Notes: a model not told the origin generated them from the sequence alone. A stretch of 64,000 nt of DNA from Nemertoderma westbladi (GCA_032718475.1 JAUCBJ010004179.1:1-64000); one strand, 5' to 3'; shown: positions 22,388 to 32,937, numbered from the stretch's first letter. Made by a program: numbers and translations.

Positions 22388-22440
22388 ATAGCCTGCCGGG
22401 GCGTAAACCGAGCTTTGAAATAAAAAAAACAACTTAATAT

Positions 22441-23040
22441 CGCTGCGCGCAACTTAGTATCGTGTGCGCACCGTGTGCGCACAACGTAGTATCTTGTGCG
22501 AACAATTTAGTATCGTGTGCCCACAACTTAGTATCTTGTGCGCACAACTTAGTATCTTGTGCGCACAACTTAGTATCTTGTGCGCACAACTTAGTATCGG
22601 TGCGCACAACTTAGTATCTTGTGCGCACAACTTAGTATCTTGTGCGCACAACTTAGTATCTTGTGTGCACAACTTAGTATCTTGTGCGAACAACTTAGTA
22701 TCGTGTGCGCACAACTTAGTATCTTGTGCGCACAACTTAGTATCTTGTGCGCACAACTTAGTATCGTGTGCGCACAACTTAGTATCTTGTGCGCACAACT
22801 TAGTATCGTGTGCGCACAACTTAGTATCGTGTGCGCACAACTTAGTATCGTGTGCGCACAACTTAGTATCTTGTGCGCACAACTTAGTATCTTGTGCGCA
22901 CAACTTAGTATCGTGTGCGCACAACTTAGTATCGTGTGCGCACAACTTAGTATCTTGTGCGAACAACTTAGTATCTTGTGCGCACAACTTAGTATCTTGT
23001 GCGAACAACTTAGTATTGTGTGCGCACAACTTACGAAGTG
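22441..23040. repeat. 21-bp minisatellite, right block
   Basis: About 28 copies of the same unit as 18518-18690, with TCTTG/TCGTG and GCGC/GCGA variants. Frames open in all registers on both strands (for example 152-204 residues) purely because 21 is a multiple of three. Confidence 0.95.
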
Positions 23041-23325
23041 TTTGTACATACAAATGTATGAGTCAAATGCTGATGTAAACGTCTGTTTTAATTATCCTCA
23101 AATGTCATATCAATTATTTTACTAACAGTGCTATTTTATATACTTCTGCTATTTGATTTTATTTTGTACTTCCCTTTTAAATTAACATAAATAAATGTCG
23201 GCTTGTCCGGATGATGCGCCTCCGTGCGCTCTGATTATTATTATTATTATTGTATCATATGTACACATCGGTGAGGGAGGCAGTTTCCGACACATCGATC
23301 TGGGTAGCTGATGCAGACTCAGATC
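23041..23325. other. Unique-looking spacer with LINE-tail-like end
   Basis: This joins the 21-bp and 20-bp arrays. Around 23170-23250 it resembles the 3' end of a LINE (AATAAATGTCGGCTTGTCCG, then an ATT microsatellite). No coding frame is supported. Confidence 0.35.
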
Positions 23326-23612
23326 CAGGTCTGCGGACTCCGTCCCAGGTCTGCAGACTCCGTCCCAGGTCTGCGGACTCCGTCCCAGGTCTGCAGACTC
23401 CGTCCCAGGTCTGCGGACTCCGTCCCAGGTCTGCGGACTCCGTCCCAGGTCTGCGGACTTAGACCCAGGTCTGCGGACTCCGTCCCAGGTCTGCGAGCTC
23501 CGTCCCAGGTCTGCGGACTTAGACTCAGGTTTGCGGACTCCGTCCCAGGTGTGCGGACTCCGTCCCAGGTCTGCGGACTCCGTCCCAGGTCTGCGGACTT
23601 AGACCCATGTAA
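23326..23612. repeat. 20-bp minisatellite, left block
   Basis: About fourteen copies of GTCTGCGGACTCCGTCCCAG, with a GACTTAGACC variant. The same array resumes at 26364. Confidence 0.95.
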
Positions 23613-24261
23613 GCGGATTCAATTCCACGTCATTACCCACCAGAAAATGGGACCAGTGGAATTTTTCCAATATAGTTGGGGATACGAGATTACAAATATT
23701 AATCTCGCCTCACAACCAACTTTGGGGGGGGGGGGAGCGACACAAGCCCTAAAGCCACAGAGAGAGGTGAGAGGTCAAACCACCTCGGAGGGAGAACAGC
23801 TAGTAGAAGCTAGCAGCGGGGGGAAACACTCTCAGGGAGTGCCAAAGTGACAATTAGTGTATTAGCCAATAGCGGGGAGGGAAGCACGTGATTAGAGATA
23901 GGAAAGCATCCACTGGGTACAGAGGGCCAAGTAGAGTAAGAGGTGAAATCAATATCCGTGTGTGTTAATCATATATTATTCTGCATTACTGATTTATCGG
24001 TCAGTTCATTAGTTACTCAGTTGCAGACCGGTCTTAGTTTATGACCGTCACCGCTACCAACATTAACAATTTAATATCTGTGTATTCTGCTGTCATTTTT
24101 ATTATTATTATTTGATTTAATTCGCACGAGGCGACAATACAGGGTAAATGTAAATAAAAATGCACGCAAATGCACAATAAAACAGCTGGCTAAAAATATA
24201 AAGTATGTGATTAAAATATCATAGAGGTGGCTGAAGAATGCAAGGTGTTAGTTGTCAGTCG

Positions 24262-24348
24262 CCACTCCGCAGGGGCGGATCCAAGGGGGGGGCTAGGGGG
24301 CTCAAGCCCCCTAGCCTATAAATTTCTGGATCCGCGCCTGCCACTCCG
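24262..24348. mobile_element. 71-bp hAT-type MITE with perfect 8-bp target duplication
   Basis: The element is 24270-24340. Its ends CAGGGGCGGATCCA and TGGATCCGCGCCTG are inverted repeats with 13 of 14 matching. CCACTCCG flanks both sides (24262-24269 and 24341-24348). An 8-bp duplication with CAGGGGCGG-like ends is the hAT signature. A GGGGGCTCAAGCCCCC hairpin sits inside. It is far too short to encode anything. Confidence 0.9.
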
Positions 24349-24661
24349 TGGACACAATTACTTTGCATGCAAAAACTGTGTACTGAATAGTTCAAATAAT
24401 ATAGAGCATTACCGCACAATGAGCAATACACAATACAATAAATAGCATCATATAATTAACGATTGAAATCTGATCCAAGTTTTAAATATTACAACGGTAC
24501 ATCCCTGTGGTTGTAGTCAATATTATAAATTAATATTATGCAAATTGTATGTATTTAATTCCAAACATATGGAGTAAAATGAACAACATGGTTATTAAAA
24601 GTTTTACAAAATAAATAAAATAATATATAAAATATTGTGCTATTAAAAAGTTTTATTTGGT

Positions 24662-24683
24662 TGTGGGGGGGGGGGGGGGGGGG
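24662..24683. repeat. Poly(G) run
   Basis: An 18-19 G run lies at the 3' end of the antisense LINE fragment that follows. Confidence 0.9.
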
Positions 24684-25244
24684 TCATTGGTTTAGGGTAA
24701 GGACCGCAAGAAACATCCCTGTACGGAGGCCCGAACTGGTTGCTGGGATACCCGGGCACATTGTATAGTGCTCCGAGCTGATTGCTGATTGGCCACACAA
24801 TAAACAGCGACACTCCTCGATTGGCCGCCAACAGTTCCGAGTGGCACATAGTTTATGATGGTAACCGTTGGCTACCAGCTGACCGGCTACCCGACGCCTA
24901 TAACCAGTTAGATTGACCGGGTTAATAGCTGAGGAGTCGGGGTGGTCAATACTGGAAAGGATTGCGGTCGACGATGCGTATTTACTGATTCCAAACCAGA
25001 GTTTCCAATAAAACGCACGTATGCGGTGGATGTGGTCGAGTTCGATTATATTTGGTTCTGTAGCGAAAATGTTGCAGCCGTAAGAAACAGACGGTAGGAC
25101 GATCGCTAGCCATATTTTCCTTGCTGTGGCAATCGAAACAACGTTAAGTTTTACCTTTATTGCAATTCGCGTACAACAGGCAATCCCCTTGCGATACAGG
25201 TGGTCGTAATGGGACCTAGGTCCGTTTTTGGTTGATAGCGTCAC
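24684..25244 (-). pseudogene. LINE fragment, C-terminal part
   Basis: The minus frame has ARKIWLAIVLPSVSYGCNIF, matching the WKVMCLPSILYGC block of the LINE at 18690. It continues with VANGYHHKLC, NCWRP, CRCLLCG and HYTMCPGIP. The reverse transcriptase core is missing. It is the same lineage as the relic at 3413-3604. Confidence 0.75.
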
Positions 25245-25492
25245 ACCGAGATATTCGAATGAAGGTTGAAACTCGATGGGGGAACCATTGTATATCAGAA
25301 CATCGCAATAATATTAAATATTATTTATATAATATTAAATTAATATTATTACATCGAGCAGAGGAAATTGTCACAATTGTAAAATAAATATATAATCAAT
25401 GAAGGCAACATTATGTTATAATCAATATGGTGTATGGAAAAGAGTATGCTGTCACTCAGAGTACATAAAAAAATAAAACATTGCCGTGTGTA

Positions 25493-26179
25493 CTATGAAA
25501 TGTTGAAAAAACTTAGGATACGTTCATGCTTATCAGTGAAAGTACCGGATGAGTAATAGCAGCTGCGAATAAAATTGAGTTGAAATGTCTCTAGATGTGT
25601 GAGTTGGTCAGGTTGTAATCTCTCTTTCAATGAACGCATACTGTAGCTGTAACTCAGTAATAATGACAGACGTGGCAGTGGGAAAGTACATCTACACGCA
25701 TCATAGGTCGAGCCGAGACCAACATAGCGGCGGTTACCGGTCATTGTATCATTTAAGCAGACCCCCAGCAGAGCTTGTAAAATTATATTAGGGCAATAGC
25801 GAGACCTCAGTATAGTCCCAACACATAGTTGATATGCTATTGTGGATATGGGATGGCAGCCTAAAATGTTGTATACAATGTTGTTGTCAACGTAGGAACC
25901 AATATGCAGGAGACCACGCAATGCCTTGCGGTAGTGAACATCAACCTTCTCAATAGCAACCTTACTGAGTGCCCCTATGTCGAATTTCAGACTGTACGAA
26001 ATAGATGGGACGGCAATAGTTCGCCACAGATAGGAAATAGTATCAATGTCGATGTTGCGGACTGTCCAACCTTTCCGATGGAACATATCTGAGAGTATCG
26101 AGATTGTCTGGATACAGTCTTTATGGAGGTTTGAGTCGGGTGCGGATAATAAATTGAATCCAAGGAAAACAAAACTCAT
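25493..26179 (-). pseudogene. LINE fragment, region after the reverse transcriptase core
   Basis: A 228-residue minus frame begins MSFVFLGFNLL (the strand after the catalytic box) and contains LWRTIAVPSISYSLKF and HYRKALRGLLHIGSYVDNN. These are counterparts of the block in the LINE at 18690. It is a distinct copy from 24684-25244, lying just upstream of it in the antisense direction. The two could be pieces of one decayed insertion. Confidence 0.65.
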
Positions 26180-26363
26180 ATGTCGTGATATTCATCACTG
26201 ATTTACGGATTGTGCTATTATCGCTCGGAGTATAAACATTGAGAATCAGAAACTCTATTTTTTTTCCCCGACGGCCTTCGGCCAAACCGACCCAGTGCAA
26301 CTGCCCAGCAGAACGGTGACGCGTACAAATCTAACCCGGTCGGGATCTTAGGATCCCGTCACA

Positions 26364-28172
26364 ACCCAGGTCTGCGGACTCCGTCCCAGGTCTGCGGACT
26401 CCGTCCCAGGTCTGCGGACTCAGACCCAGGTCTGCGGACTCCGTCCCAGGTCTGCGGACTCCGTCCCAGGTCTGCGGACTTAGACCCAGGTCTGCGGATT
26501 CCGTCCCAGATCTGCGGACTCCGTCCCAGGTCTGCGGACTCCGTCCCAGGTCTGCGGACTCCGTCCCAGGTCTGCGGACTCCGTCCCAGGTCTGCGGACT
26601 CCGTCCCAGGTCTGCGGACTCCGTCCCAGGTCTGCGGACTTAGACCCAGGTCTGCGGATTCCGTCCCAGATCTGCGGACTCCGTCCCAGGTCTGCGGACT
26701 CCGTCCCAGGTCTGCGGACTCCGTCCCAGGTCTGCGGACTCCGTCCCAGGTCTGCGGACTCCGTCCCAGGTCTGCGGACTCCGTCCCAGGTCTGCGGACT
26801 CCGTCCCAGGTCTGCGGACTCCGTCCTGGGTCTACGGACCTAGACCCAGGTTTGCGGACTCCGTCCCAGACCTGCGGACTCCGTCCCAGGTCTGCGGACT
26901 CCGTCCCAGGTCTGCGGACTCCGTCCCAGGTCTGCGGACTCCGTCCCAGGTCTGCGGACTTAGACCCAGGTCTGCGGATTCCGTCCCAGATCTGCGGACT
27001 CCGTCCCAGGTCTGCGGACTCCGTCCCAGGTCTGCGGACTCAGACCCAGGTCTGCGGATTCCGTCCCAGATCTGCGGACTCCGTCCCAGGTCTGCGGACT
27101 CCGTCCCAGGTCTGCGGACTCCGTCCCAGGTCTGCGGACTCCGTCCCAGGTCTGCGGACTCCGTCCCAGGTCTGCGGACTTAGACCCAGGTCTGCGGATT
27201 CCGTCCCAGATCTGCGGACTCCGTCCCAGGTCTGCGGACTCCGTCCCAGGTCTGCGGACTCCGTCCCAGGTCTGCGGACTCCGTCCCAGGTCTGCGGACT
27301 CCGTCCCAGGTCTGCGGACTCCGTCCCATGTCTGCGGACTTAGACCCAGGTCTGCGGATTCCGTCCCAGATCTGCGGACTCCGTCCCAGGTCTGCGGACT
27401 CCGTCCCAGGTCTGCGGACTCCGTCCCAGGTCTGCGGACTCCGTCCCAGGTCTGCGGACTCCGTCCCAGGTCTGCGGACTTAGACCCAGATCTACGGATT
27501 CCGTCCCAGGTCTGCGGACTCCGTCCCAGGTCTGCGGACTCCGTCCCAGGTCTGCGGACTCCGTCCCAGGTCTGCGGACTCCGTCCCAGGTCTGCGGACT
27601 TAGACCCAGGTCTGCGGATTCCGTCCCAGATCTGCGGACTCCGTCCCAGGTCTGCGGACTCCGTCCCAGGTATGTGGACTCCGTCCCAGGTCTGCGGACT
27701 CCGACCCAGGTCTGCGGACTCCGTCCCAGGTCTGCGGACTCCGTCCCAGGTATGCGGACTCCGTCCCAGATCTGCGGACTTAGACCCAGGTCTGCGGATT
27801 CCGTCCCAGATCTGCGGACTCCGTCCCAGGTCTGCGGACTCCGTCCCAGGTCTGCGGACTCCGTCCTAGGTCTGCGGACCTAGACCCAGGTTTGCGGACT
27901 CCGTCCCAGGTCTGCGGACTCCGTCCCAGGTCTGCGGACTTAGACCCAGGTCTGCGGACTCCGTCCCAGATCTGCGGACTCCGTCCCAGGTCTGCGGACT
28001 CCGTCCCAGGTCTGCGGACTTAGACCCAGGTTAGCGGACTCCGTCCCAGGTCTGCGGACTCCGTCCCAGGTTCTGCGGACTCCGCCCCAGGTCTGCGGAC
28101 TCCGTCCCAGGTCTGCGGACTCCGTCCCAGGTATGCGGACTCCGTCCCAGATCTGCGGACTCAGACCCACTG
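26364..28172. repeat. 20-bp minisatellite, right block
   Basis: About ninety copies of GTCTGCGGACTCCGTCCCAG. GACTTAGACC, CAGATCTGC and GGATTCC variants recur in the same order every few units, a sign of higher-order structure. Open frames of 60-160 residues on both strands are by-products. Confidence 0.95.
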
Positions 28173-28594
28173 TAAATCAACTGTAAATAAGTTTCAAATT
28201 CCCCTCTTTTTTAGTTAGTTAATTATAACAAACATGTCGTATGTTAGTGATGGGTATTGTTTGGTGTATATGCGAAATTTGAAATGTTGTTAACTCTGTA
28301 AATATAATAAACTTGGAAGTAAAAACATTGTACAAATCGATGAAGTATTTGTACCGATGTACCATTTCATTATTGAATATAATAATCGTTGCTGCCAACT
28401 TGTTTATGATTTCTTTGTTTTTATTATTTATTATTTATTATTACATTTTATTTCGAAATAGATATCATTTCAAAAAATACATACATTACATATACCGGTA
28501 TATAGCACAACAATTATTTTACAATTCGTTACTTGTGTGTAATTTACACCGCAGAAAGCATTTATAGATCTGAGAATATGTTCTAAGATGTCGG
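28173..28594. other. AT-rich intron, nothing recognised
   Basis: The stretch includes a TAAATATAATAAACTTGG motif near 28300 that could be a LINE tail. The frame at 28313-28567 is AT-driven and not supported. Confidence 0.4.
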
Positions 28595-29790
28595 ATACTT
28601 AAAAGAATAGAATTCCTCTAGACATATCAATCATGCCGAACAAACTAATAATGGAAAATCGTCTAATATGGGGAAAGCATTTGAGTCCCAAGCTAACTAA
28701 CATAGTGCTAGCGCTACAGTCATACTTAAATCCGAATAGACGACGTTCAGTGAAATTGTATGCCACTCTAAGGCGATCAAGTGTTGAGTTACAAAAATAT
28801 GTCTGCCCAGAAAGAGTTTCAATAAATGGCACTGCAATAACTGATAAACAGGTACAATTTACCTTGTTTACTGCACTTGCTAAAATATCTAAGAAGTATA
28901 TTAGCACGGACGGATGTCTATATCGTCTGCAAAGTCGCAACTAATAAAATGACCCAAATGTTTATATTTCGTAACCAGTTCTAGAACAACATTATTCAAC
29001 GTTATTGGTAATTCAGATACAATACTGCGAGTACAACAGTAAAATAATATGCGCATACTAATTTCTAAGTATTAAATGACATGTTGTATATTAATTAATT
29101 TTTGCAATACAGAAGGGGATGTCGAAATAATACACTGTCATCAGCGTAAAAACAGTGATTGGTGCAGGCGTGATGTAAGCTGCACCCAACAGTGATTGGT
29201 GCAGGCGTGATGTAAGCTGCACCCAACAGTGATTGGTGCAGGCGTGATGTAAGCTGCACCCAACAGTGATTGGTGCAGGCGTGATGTAAGCTGCACCCAA
29301 CAGTGATTGGTGCAGGCGTGATGTAAGCTGCACCCAACAGTGATTGGTGCAGGCGTGATGTAAGCTGCACCCAATACCTGTGTAAGTTAGTGATTGGTGC
29401 AGGCGTGATGTAAGCTGCACCCAATACCTGTGTAAGTTAGTGATTGGTGCAGGCGTGATGTAAGCTGCACCCAATACCTGTGTAAGTTAGTGATTGGTGC
29501 AGGCGTGATGTAAGCTGCACCCAATACCTGTGTAAGTTAGTGATTGGTGCAGGCGTGATGTAAGCTGCACCCAATACCTGTGTAAGTTAAGTTAATGCAC
29601 AACTCAAAATCGTTGGTGTAGACATTAAAGAAATGGCGACTTAGAATTCCACCTTGCCTAACACCATTAGAATATGAAAATGAAGCTGATATATAACCAT
29701 CCCATAAAACTCAGACAATTTGATTTACACACCAGAAACATATTATTAACGGGGTGGTTATGTTTGAGCTAGGCTAACTATAACTCCACT
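28595..29790 (-). pseudogene. Decayed LINE reverse transcriptase with a minisatellite inside it
   Basis: Read on the minus strand from 29790, the order is that of a non-LTR reverse transcriptase. NGVRQGGILSRHFF and NVYTNDFELCINL (about 29590-29680) come first, then a tandem array, then HACTNHCFYADDSVLFR (about 29100-29160). After a degraded stretch, RRYRHPSVLIYFLDILASAV, TLDRLRVAYNFTERRLFG and VSLGLKCFPHIRRFS follow (28640-28930). Stops and frame changes separate the parts. The array is built from the 50 bp just before the catalytic YADD. Confidence 0.8.
29149..29592. repeat. 37/50-bp minisatellite inside a LINE reverse transcriptase
   Basis: Six units of 37 bp (AGTGATTGGTGCAGGCGTG, ATGTAAGCTGCACCCAAC) are followed by five of 50 bp that also contain TACCTGTGTAAGTTAG. 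On the minus strand the 50-bp unit encodes LTYTGIGCSLHHACTNH, the protein segment immediately before FYADD, so the unit is a piece of the LINE. The 37-bp form is the same unit with a deletion. Confidence 0.93.
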
Positions 29791-30014
29791 ATGCATAATT
29801 TATCATCATTAATATTTCTTATGAACACCATTATTATTATTATTTATTTCGTACACTGGCATGCAGCCAGGAACAGAGTAAGTAAAGAGCAGAGAGAAGA
29901 GACAAAAAGCACAAAATAATACATAGATTATTATACAGAGAAGGCAATAATACACGGTAAACAGATATAGTGTCATCATAATCTACACAAAAATATGGAA
30001 ATACAATTAATTAA

Positions 30015-30850
30015 TTAGTACGTAGTGACATGCACCAATAAATCTGACATTTCTGATTTTGAAAAATCCGGAAGTTCAAAAGTGTCGAACTTCAAACAAT
30101 TTACGAGTTCCCTAGCACAATCAACTCGCCAATTTTCTGATTCTTCTACATAAATATATCGTAAAGAATTAATCTCCTCATTGGTTAAATTGTTTAAATT
30201 CGGTTGCTTTAATTCATATAAATTACGTCTCAAATTGAGACCAATACGGTTTCTGCAGTCAAAAATTGTCAAATACGATAGAAATTGAATCGGATACTGA
30301 GCTATACACAGATTTAATGAAATTCAGCAACCGTTTACAAATCATTACTCGTGGATGGGAAAATTGTACAAGGCGTTCTACAATAAATCTATGACTGTTA
30401 AAAGGTAATCCCCATATAATACGAATATTATTGTTCCAAGCTGTAATAATTTTAGACTACACCCAAACTACACTCCCATAAAAAGTAGTGGCGTAAATTC
30501 TTTGAATATTTGAAATACACGAAGGTGATGCGAATGAAATTTCCTGTCTTAAATTTCTAAGCTTACCAATAAAAGCTCCCCGTTTAAAGAATTAAGTCCT
30601 TATCTAATTTACACCTATAGTCTAGTGTGATACCTAAATGCTGTGCTTGTTGAACCCACTGTAGACTAATATTATCTTCCACTATGTTACACAGTGGTGG
30701 ACTCCAATTAAAACTAAATGGTATACATTTTGATTTACATTTTGCCTGATTTACATCAACACTGAGTTTCAATTTAATTTCAGCACAAAAATTGGAGCAT
30801 ATCATTATCATAAATTGTAAACCAGTCACTTTATTTACCAATTACAATTT
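30015..30850 (-). pseudogene. LINE fragment: end of reverse transcriptase plus C-terminal domain
   Basis: The minus strand from 30841 shows the region after the catalytic box (CSNFCAEIKLKLSVDVNQAK, then WVQQAQHLGITLDYRCKL). A different frame follows with AWNNNIRIIWGLPFNSHRF and IVERLVQFSHPRVMICKRLL (30300-30450). Then comes the frame ending at 30015 with DCRNRIGLNLRRNLYEL. At least two frame changes are needed, so it is dead. Its clade differs from the LINE at 18690. Confidence 0.75.
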
Positions 30851-30972
30851 CAATTAAAGATTTAACAATTATGCATAACAATTAAGTATTTTAAAGACAA
30901 CTCACCTCTACGACAACTCAACTCACCTCCAATTCCCCTTCGAATAATTAAATATGAAATATTTGTTTATAG

Positions 30973-31283
30973 ATTTGTCAATGTCAAAATCAGGCAACTT
31001 GCAATCCGATTGATGGTTATTGCGACTGTAGGGCTGGCTGGCGGGGGACTCAATGCGAGGAAACGTGTCCCGCTGGTAGATATGGACCTTATTGTAACGG
31101 AATCTGTAGTTGTCCTGACAACCTCACATGCAACAGGTTCGACGGATCTTGTCTCTGTCCGCCCGGAAAACAAGGACTCCAATGCGCGGATGAATGCGAC
31201 CCTGGGAGATACGGGAGGATGTGTGCATCCGTGTGCCAATGCAGCAGCACTGCTGACTGCGACACAGTTAACGGGCAATGTAG
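30973..31283 (+). CDS. EGF-repeat gene, exon F
   Basis: The acceptor TTGTTTATAG precedes it; phase 0 entry (joins exon E as NCVQICQC), phase 2 exit (TGT AG, then GTAAGTG). It encodes 103 codons with three G-x-C-x-C segments: DGYCDCRAGWRGTQC, CPAGRYGPYC, PDNLTCNRFDGSCLC, CDPGRYGRMC, SSTADCDTVNGQC. With exon G the last becomes NGQCRCKPGW. This is one of the two longest exons. Confidence 0.93.
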
Positions 31284-31579
31284 GTAAGTGATAACTGGAG
31301 GAGAAGGGTTTATTGCGAGGTTAGAGGATGATTTTATGCGCAATTGCGCCCAACTTTCAAAACTGCGGACAGTATAGCCCATACCATCATAAACGTAAAC
31401 GTTGCCAGAACTACAACAAACTATAACACTAGATATAATCCGAATTGTAACCATCAAAAACCATTGGTTGGTGCAAGTTCGTAGTCTTGCATCCCAGCGA
31501 TCAGTGAAGACATGCAAAAAAATAAAAAAATTAAAAGTGCCTCAAAGTCTACAAAGTGTACTTTTAATTATTTCGTTAG

Positions 31580-31911
31580 GTGTAAACCTGGATGGACAGG
31601 TGAAAATTGCCAAGAGAAATGTGAACCCGGTTACTATGGAAACAACTGTGAGAAGCAATGCCGCTGCGCTAACGGAGTTTGTAATAGACTTAATGGGGAG
31701 TGCCGTTGCAACGTGGGCTACAGGGGGGTTCACTGCGATCAGAGATGTCCTACGGGACAGTTTGGGGCGGGCTGCGCCGGGGTGTGTACCTGCAGCGATC
31801 GGGGTGAATGCGATCCGGTTACGGGGTTCTGTGAATGCGAGGCTGGCTGGACTGGTGGGAAATGCGACGAGAGATGTCCCGAGGGAACCTTCGGAAAGAA
31901 TTGCGAAGGAG
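31580..31911 (+). CDS. EGF-repeat gene, exon G
   Basis: The acceptor TTATTTCGTTAG precedes it; phase 2 entry, phase 1 exit. It encodes CKPGWTGENC, CEPGYYGNNC, CANGVCNRLNGECRC, CPTGQFGAGC, RGECDPVTGFCEC, CPEGTFGKNCEGG. I place the end after GAAGGAG, before GTGGGT, because only this joins exon H in phase as NCEGGCECKNGG. The open frame continues past this point, but the EGF pattern does not. Confidence 0.9.
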
Positions 31912-32159
31912 GTGGGTTAATCAATCACATCGAATCTGGAATAAGTTGTTCTTTTCAGTTAACTTTGTGGGATGCTATTATGGCGCTCTTAAGGGATACG
32001 TTTTTATTTTGGTTCTGTTACAACAGAACGGTATCAGCCTCATCATGTAGGTCTATAAATATAAAATCTAGTTATAAAAGCTGTAAAATCCAACGTAGAG
32101 AAAATACAATTTATTGATTGTATTTTGGTTTGTTTATTTTATTTCTTCCGCATATTTAG

Positions 32160-32330
32160 GTTGTGAATGCAAGAATGGGGGAAGGTGTACAGGAAGTAGT
32201 GGAGAATGTATGTGCCGAGCAGGTTACCAAGGCAATATGTGTCAGCTCGAGTGCGACCCTGGTATCTACGGCATTGGTTGCTCACTTCAGTGCAACTGTC
32301 AGAATGGTGGCTACTGCCACCACGAAACGG
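32160..32330 (+). CDS. EGF-repeat gene, exon H
   Basis: The acceptor CATATTTAG precedes it; phase 1 entry, phase 1 exit after ACGG before GTAAGTT. It encodes CECKNGGRCTGSSGECMC, RAGYQGNMC, CDPGIYGIGC and CNCQNGGYCHHETG, and joins exon I as HHETGDCDCAPG. The frame stays open through the following 45-bp array, so any of seven further donors could end this exon. The end given is the first. Confidence 0.9.
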
Positions 32331-32690
32331 GTAAGTTAAATTGTCAGAATGGTGGCTACTGCCATCACGAAACGGGTAAGTTAAATTGTCAGATTGGTGG
32401 CTACTGCCACCACGAAACGGGTAAGTTAAATTGTCAGATTGGTGGCTACTGCCACCACGAAACGGGTAAGTTAAATTGTCAGAATGGTGGCTACTGCCAC
32501 CACGAAACGGGTAAGTTAAATTGTCAGAATGGTGGCTACTGCCACCACGAAACGGGTAAGTTAAATTGTCAGATTGGTGGCTACTGCCACCACGAAACGG
32601 GTAAGATAAATTGTCAGAATGGTGGCTACTGCCACCACGAAACGGGTAAGTTATATTGTCAGAGTGGTGGCTACTGCCACCACTCTCACC
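32297..32690. repeat. 45-bp in-frame minisatellite carrying eight splice donors
   Basis: The unit TGTCAGAATGGTGGCTACTG, CCACCACGAAACGG, GTAAGTTAAAT is the end of exon H plus its donor. Donors of the form ACGG/GTAAG follow positions 32330, 32375, 32420, 32465, 32510, 32555, 32600 and 32645. The unit is 15 codons and has no stop, so each extra copy would add KLNCQNGGYCHHETG or a near variant in frame. AAT/ATT variants change N to I in some copies. Confidence 0.95.
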
Positions 32691-32937
32691 ACTCTGCCAC
32701 CACATTCAGTTAGTGTAACAAGCAGTACATCATTTATATATCGTATGTATCTATAGGGCCTAATTGCCATCGTTATAATACTGTCATCAACTCAGGCTAA
32801 GCTCAATTATATTGTAAAGTCTTAGTAGGTTTTGTATATCTGGGACGTGCGATTAAACTAACAAAACCAGAAAACTGAACCAAGGTCCCAGCCGGGTACC
32901 AACGGCTGTTGGGTAGACTTAATGGAAGATTTAACAA

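Larger units (their letters stand above)
20323..22392 (+). mobile_element. Ty3/gypsy-like LTR retrotransposon, deleted and internally inverted, with 5-bp target duplication
   Basis: LTRs at 20328-20545 and 22161-22387 are near-identical (TGATATGT to ACATACCA; differences are one substitution and indels of 5 and 4 bp). They are flanked by ATAGC at 20323-20327 and 22388-22392. A primer-binding-like TGGCGCTGCGAGTAG follows the left LTR and a purine tract AAAAGGGGGAG precedes the right one. Both place the element on the + strand. The interior is only 1.6 kb: a gag-like start on + (about 20630-20765), an integrase segment on the minus strand, then the end of pol on +. Most of gag, protease, reverse transcriptase and RNase H is missing. 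Confidence 0.93.
23613..26363. mobile_element. Composite insertion splitting the 20-bp minisatellite
   Basis: The left end (AATTCCACGTCATTACCCAC, CAGAAAATGGG) and the right end (GACGGCCTTCGGCC to GGATCCCGTCACAA) match the two ends of the shorter element at 16054-16660. This is therefore a longer member of that family, or one with later insertions. Inside it are a 71-bp hAT-type MITE and two minus-strand LINE fragments. The minisatellite continues on both sides. Confidence 0.6.

Noticed and set aside
22464-23125. Open frames of 150-204 residues in the 21-bp array
   Set aside because: 21 is a multiple of three and the unit lacks stops in several frames. No start context or non-repeat domain.
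23311-28170. Open frames of 60-179 residues in the 20-bp array
   Set aside because: Low-complexity readings of the minisatellite on both strands; the C-terminal non-repeat part at 23620-23850 is transposon sequence.
32114-32713. Exon H continuing to a stop at 32713 as a terminal exon
   Set aside because: The frame is open through the 45-bp array, but exon I, in matching phase and completing the EGF repeat, follows at 34858. A truncated isoform ending here remains possible but is not needed.
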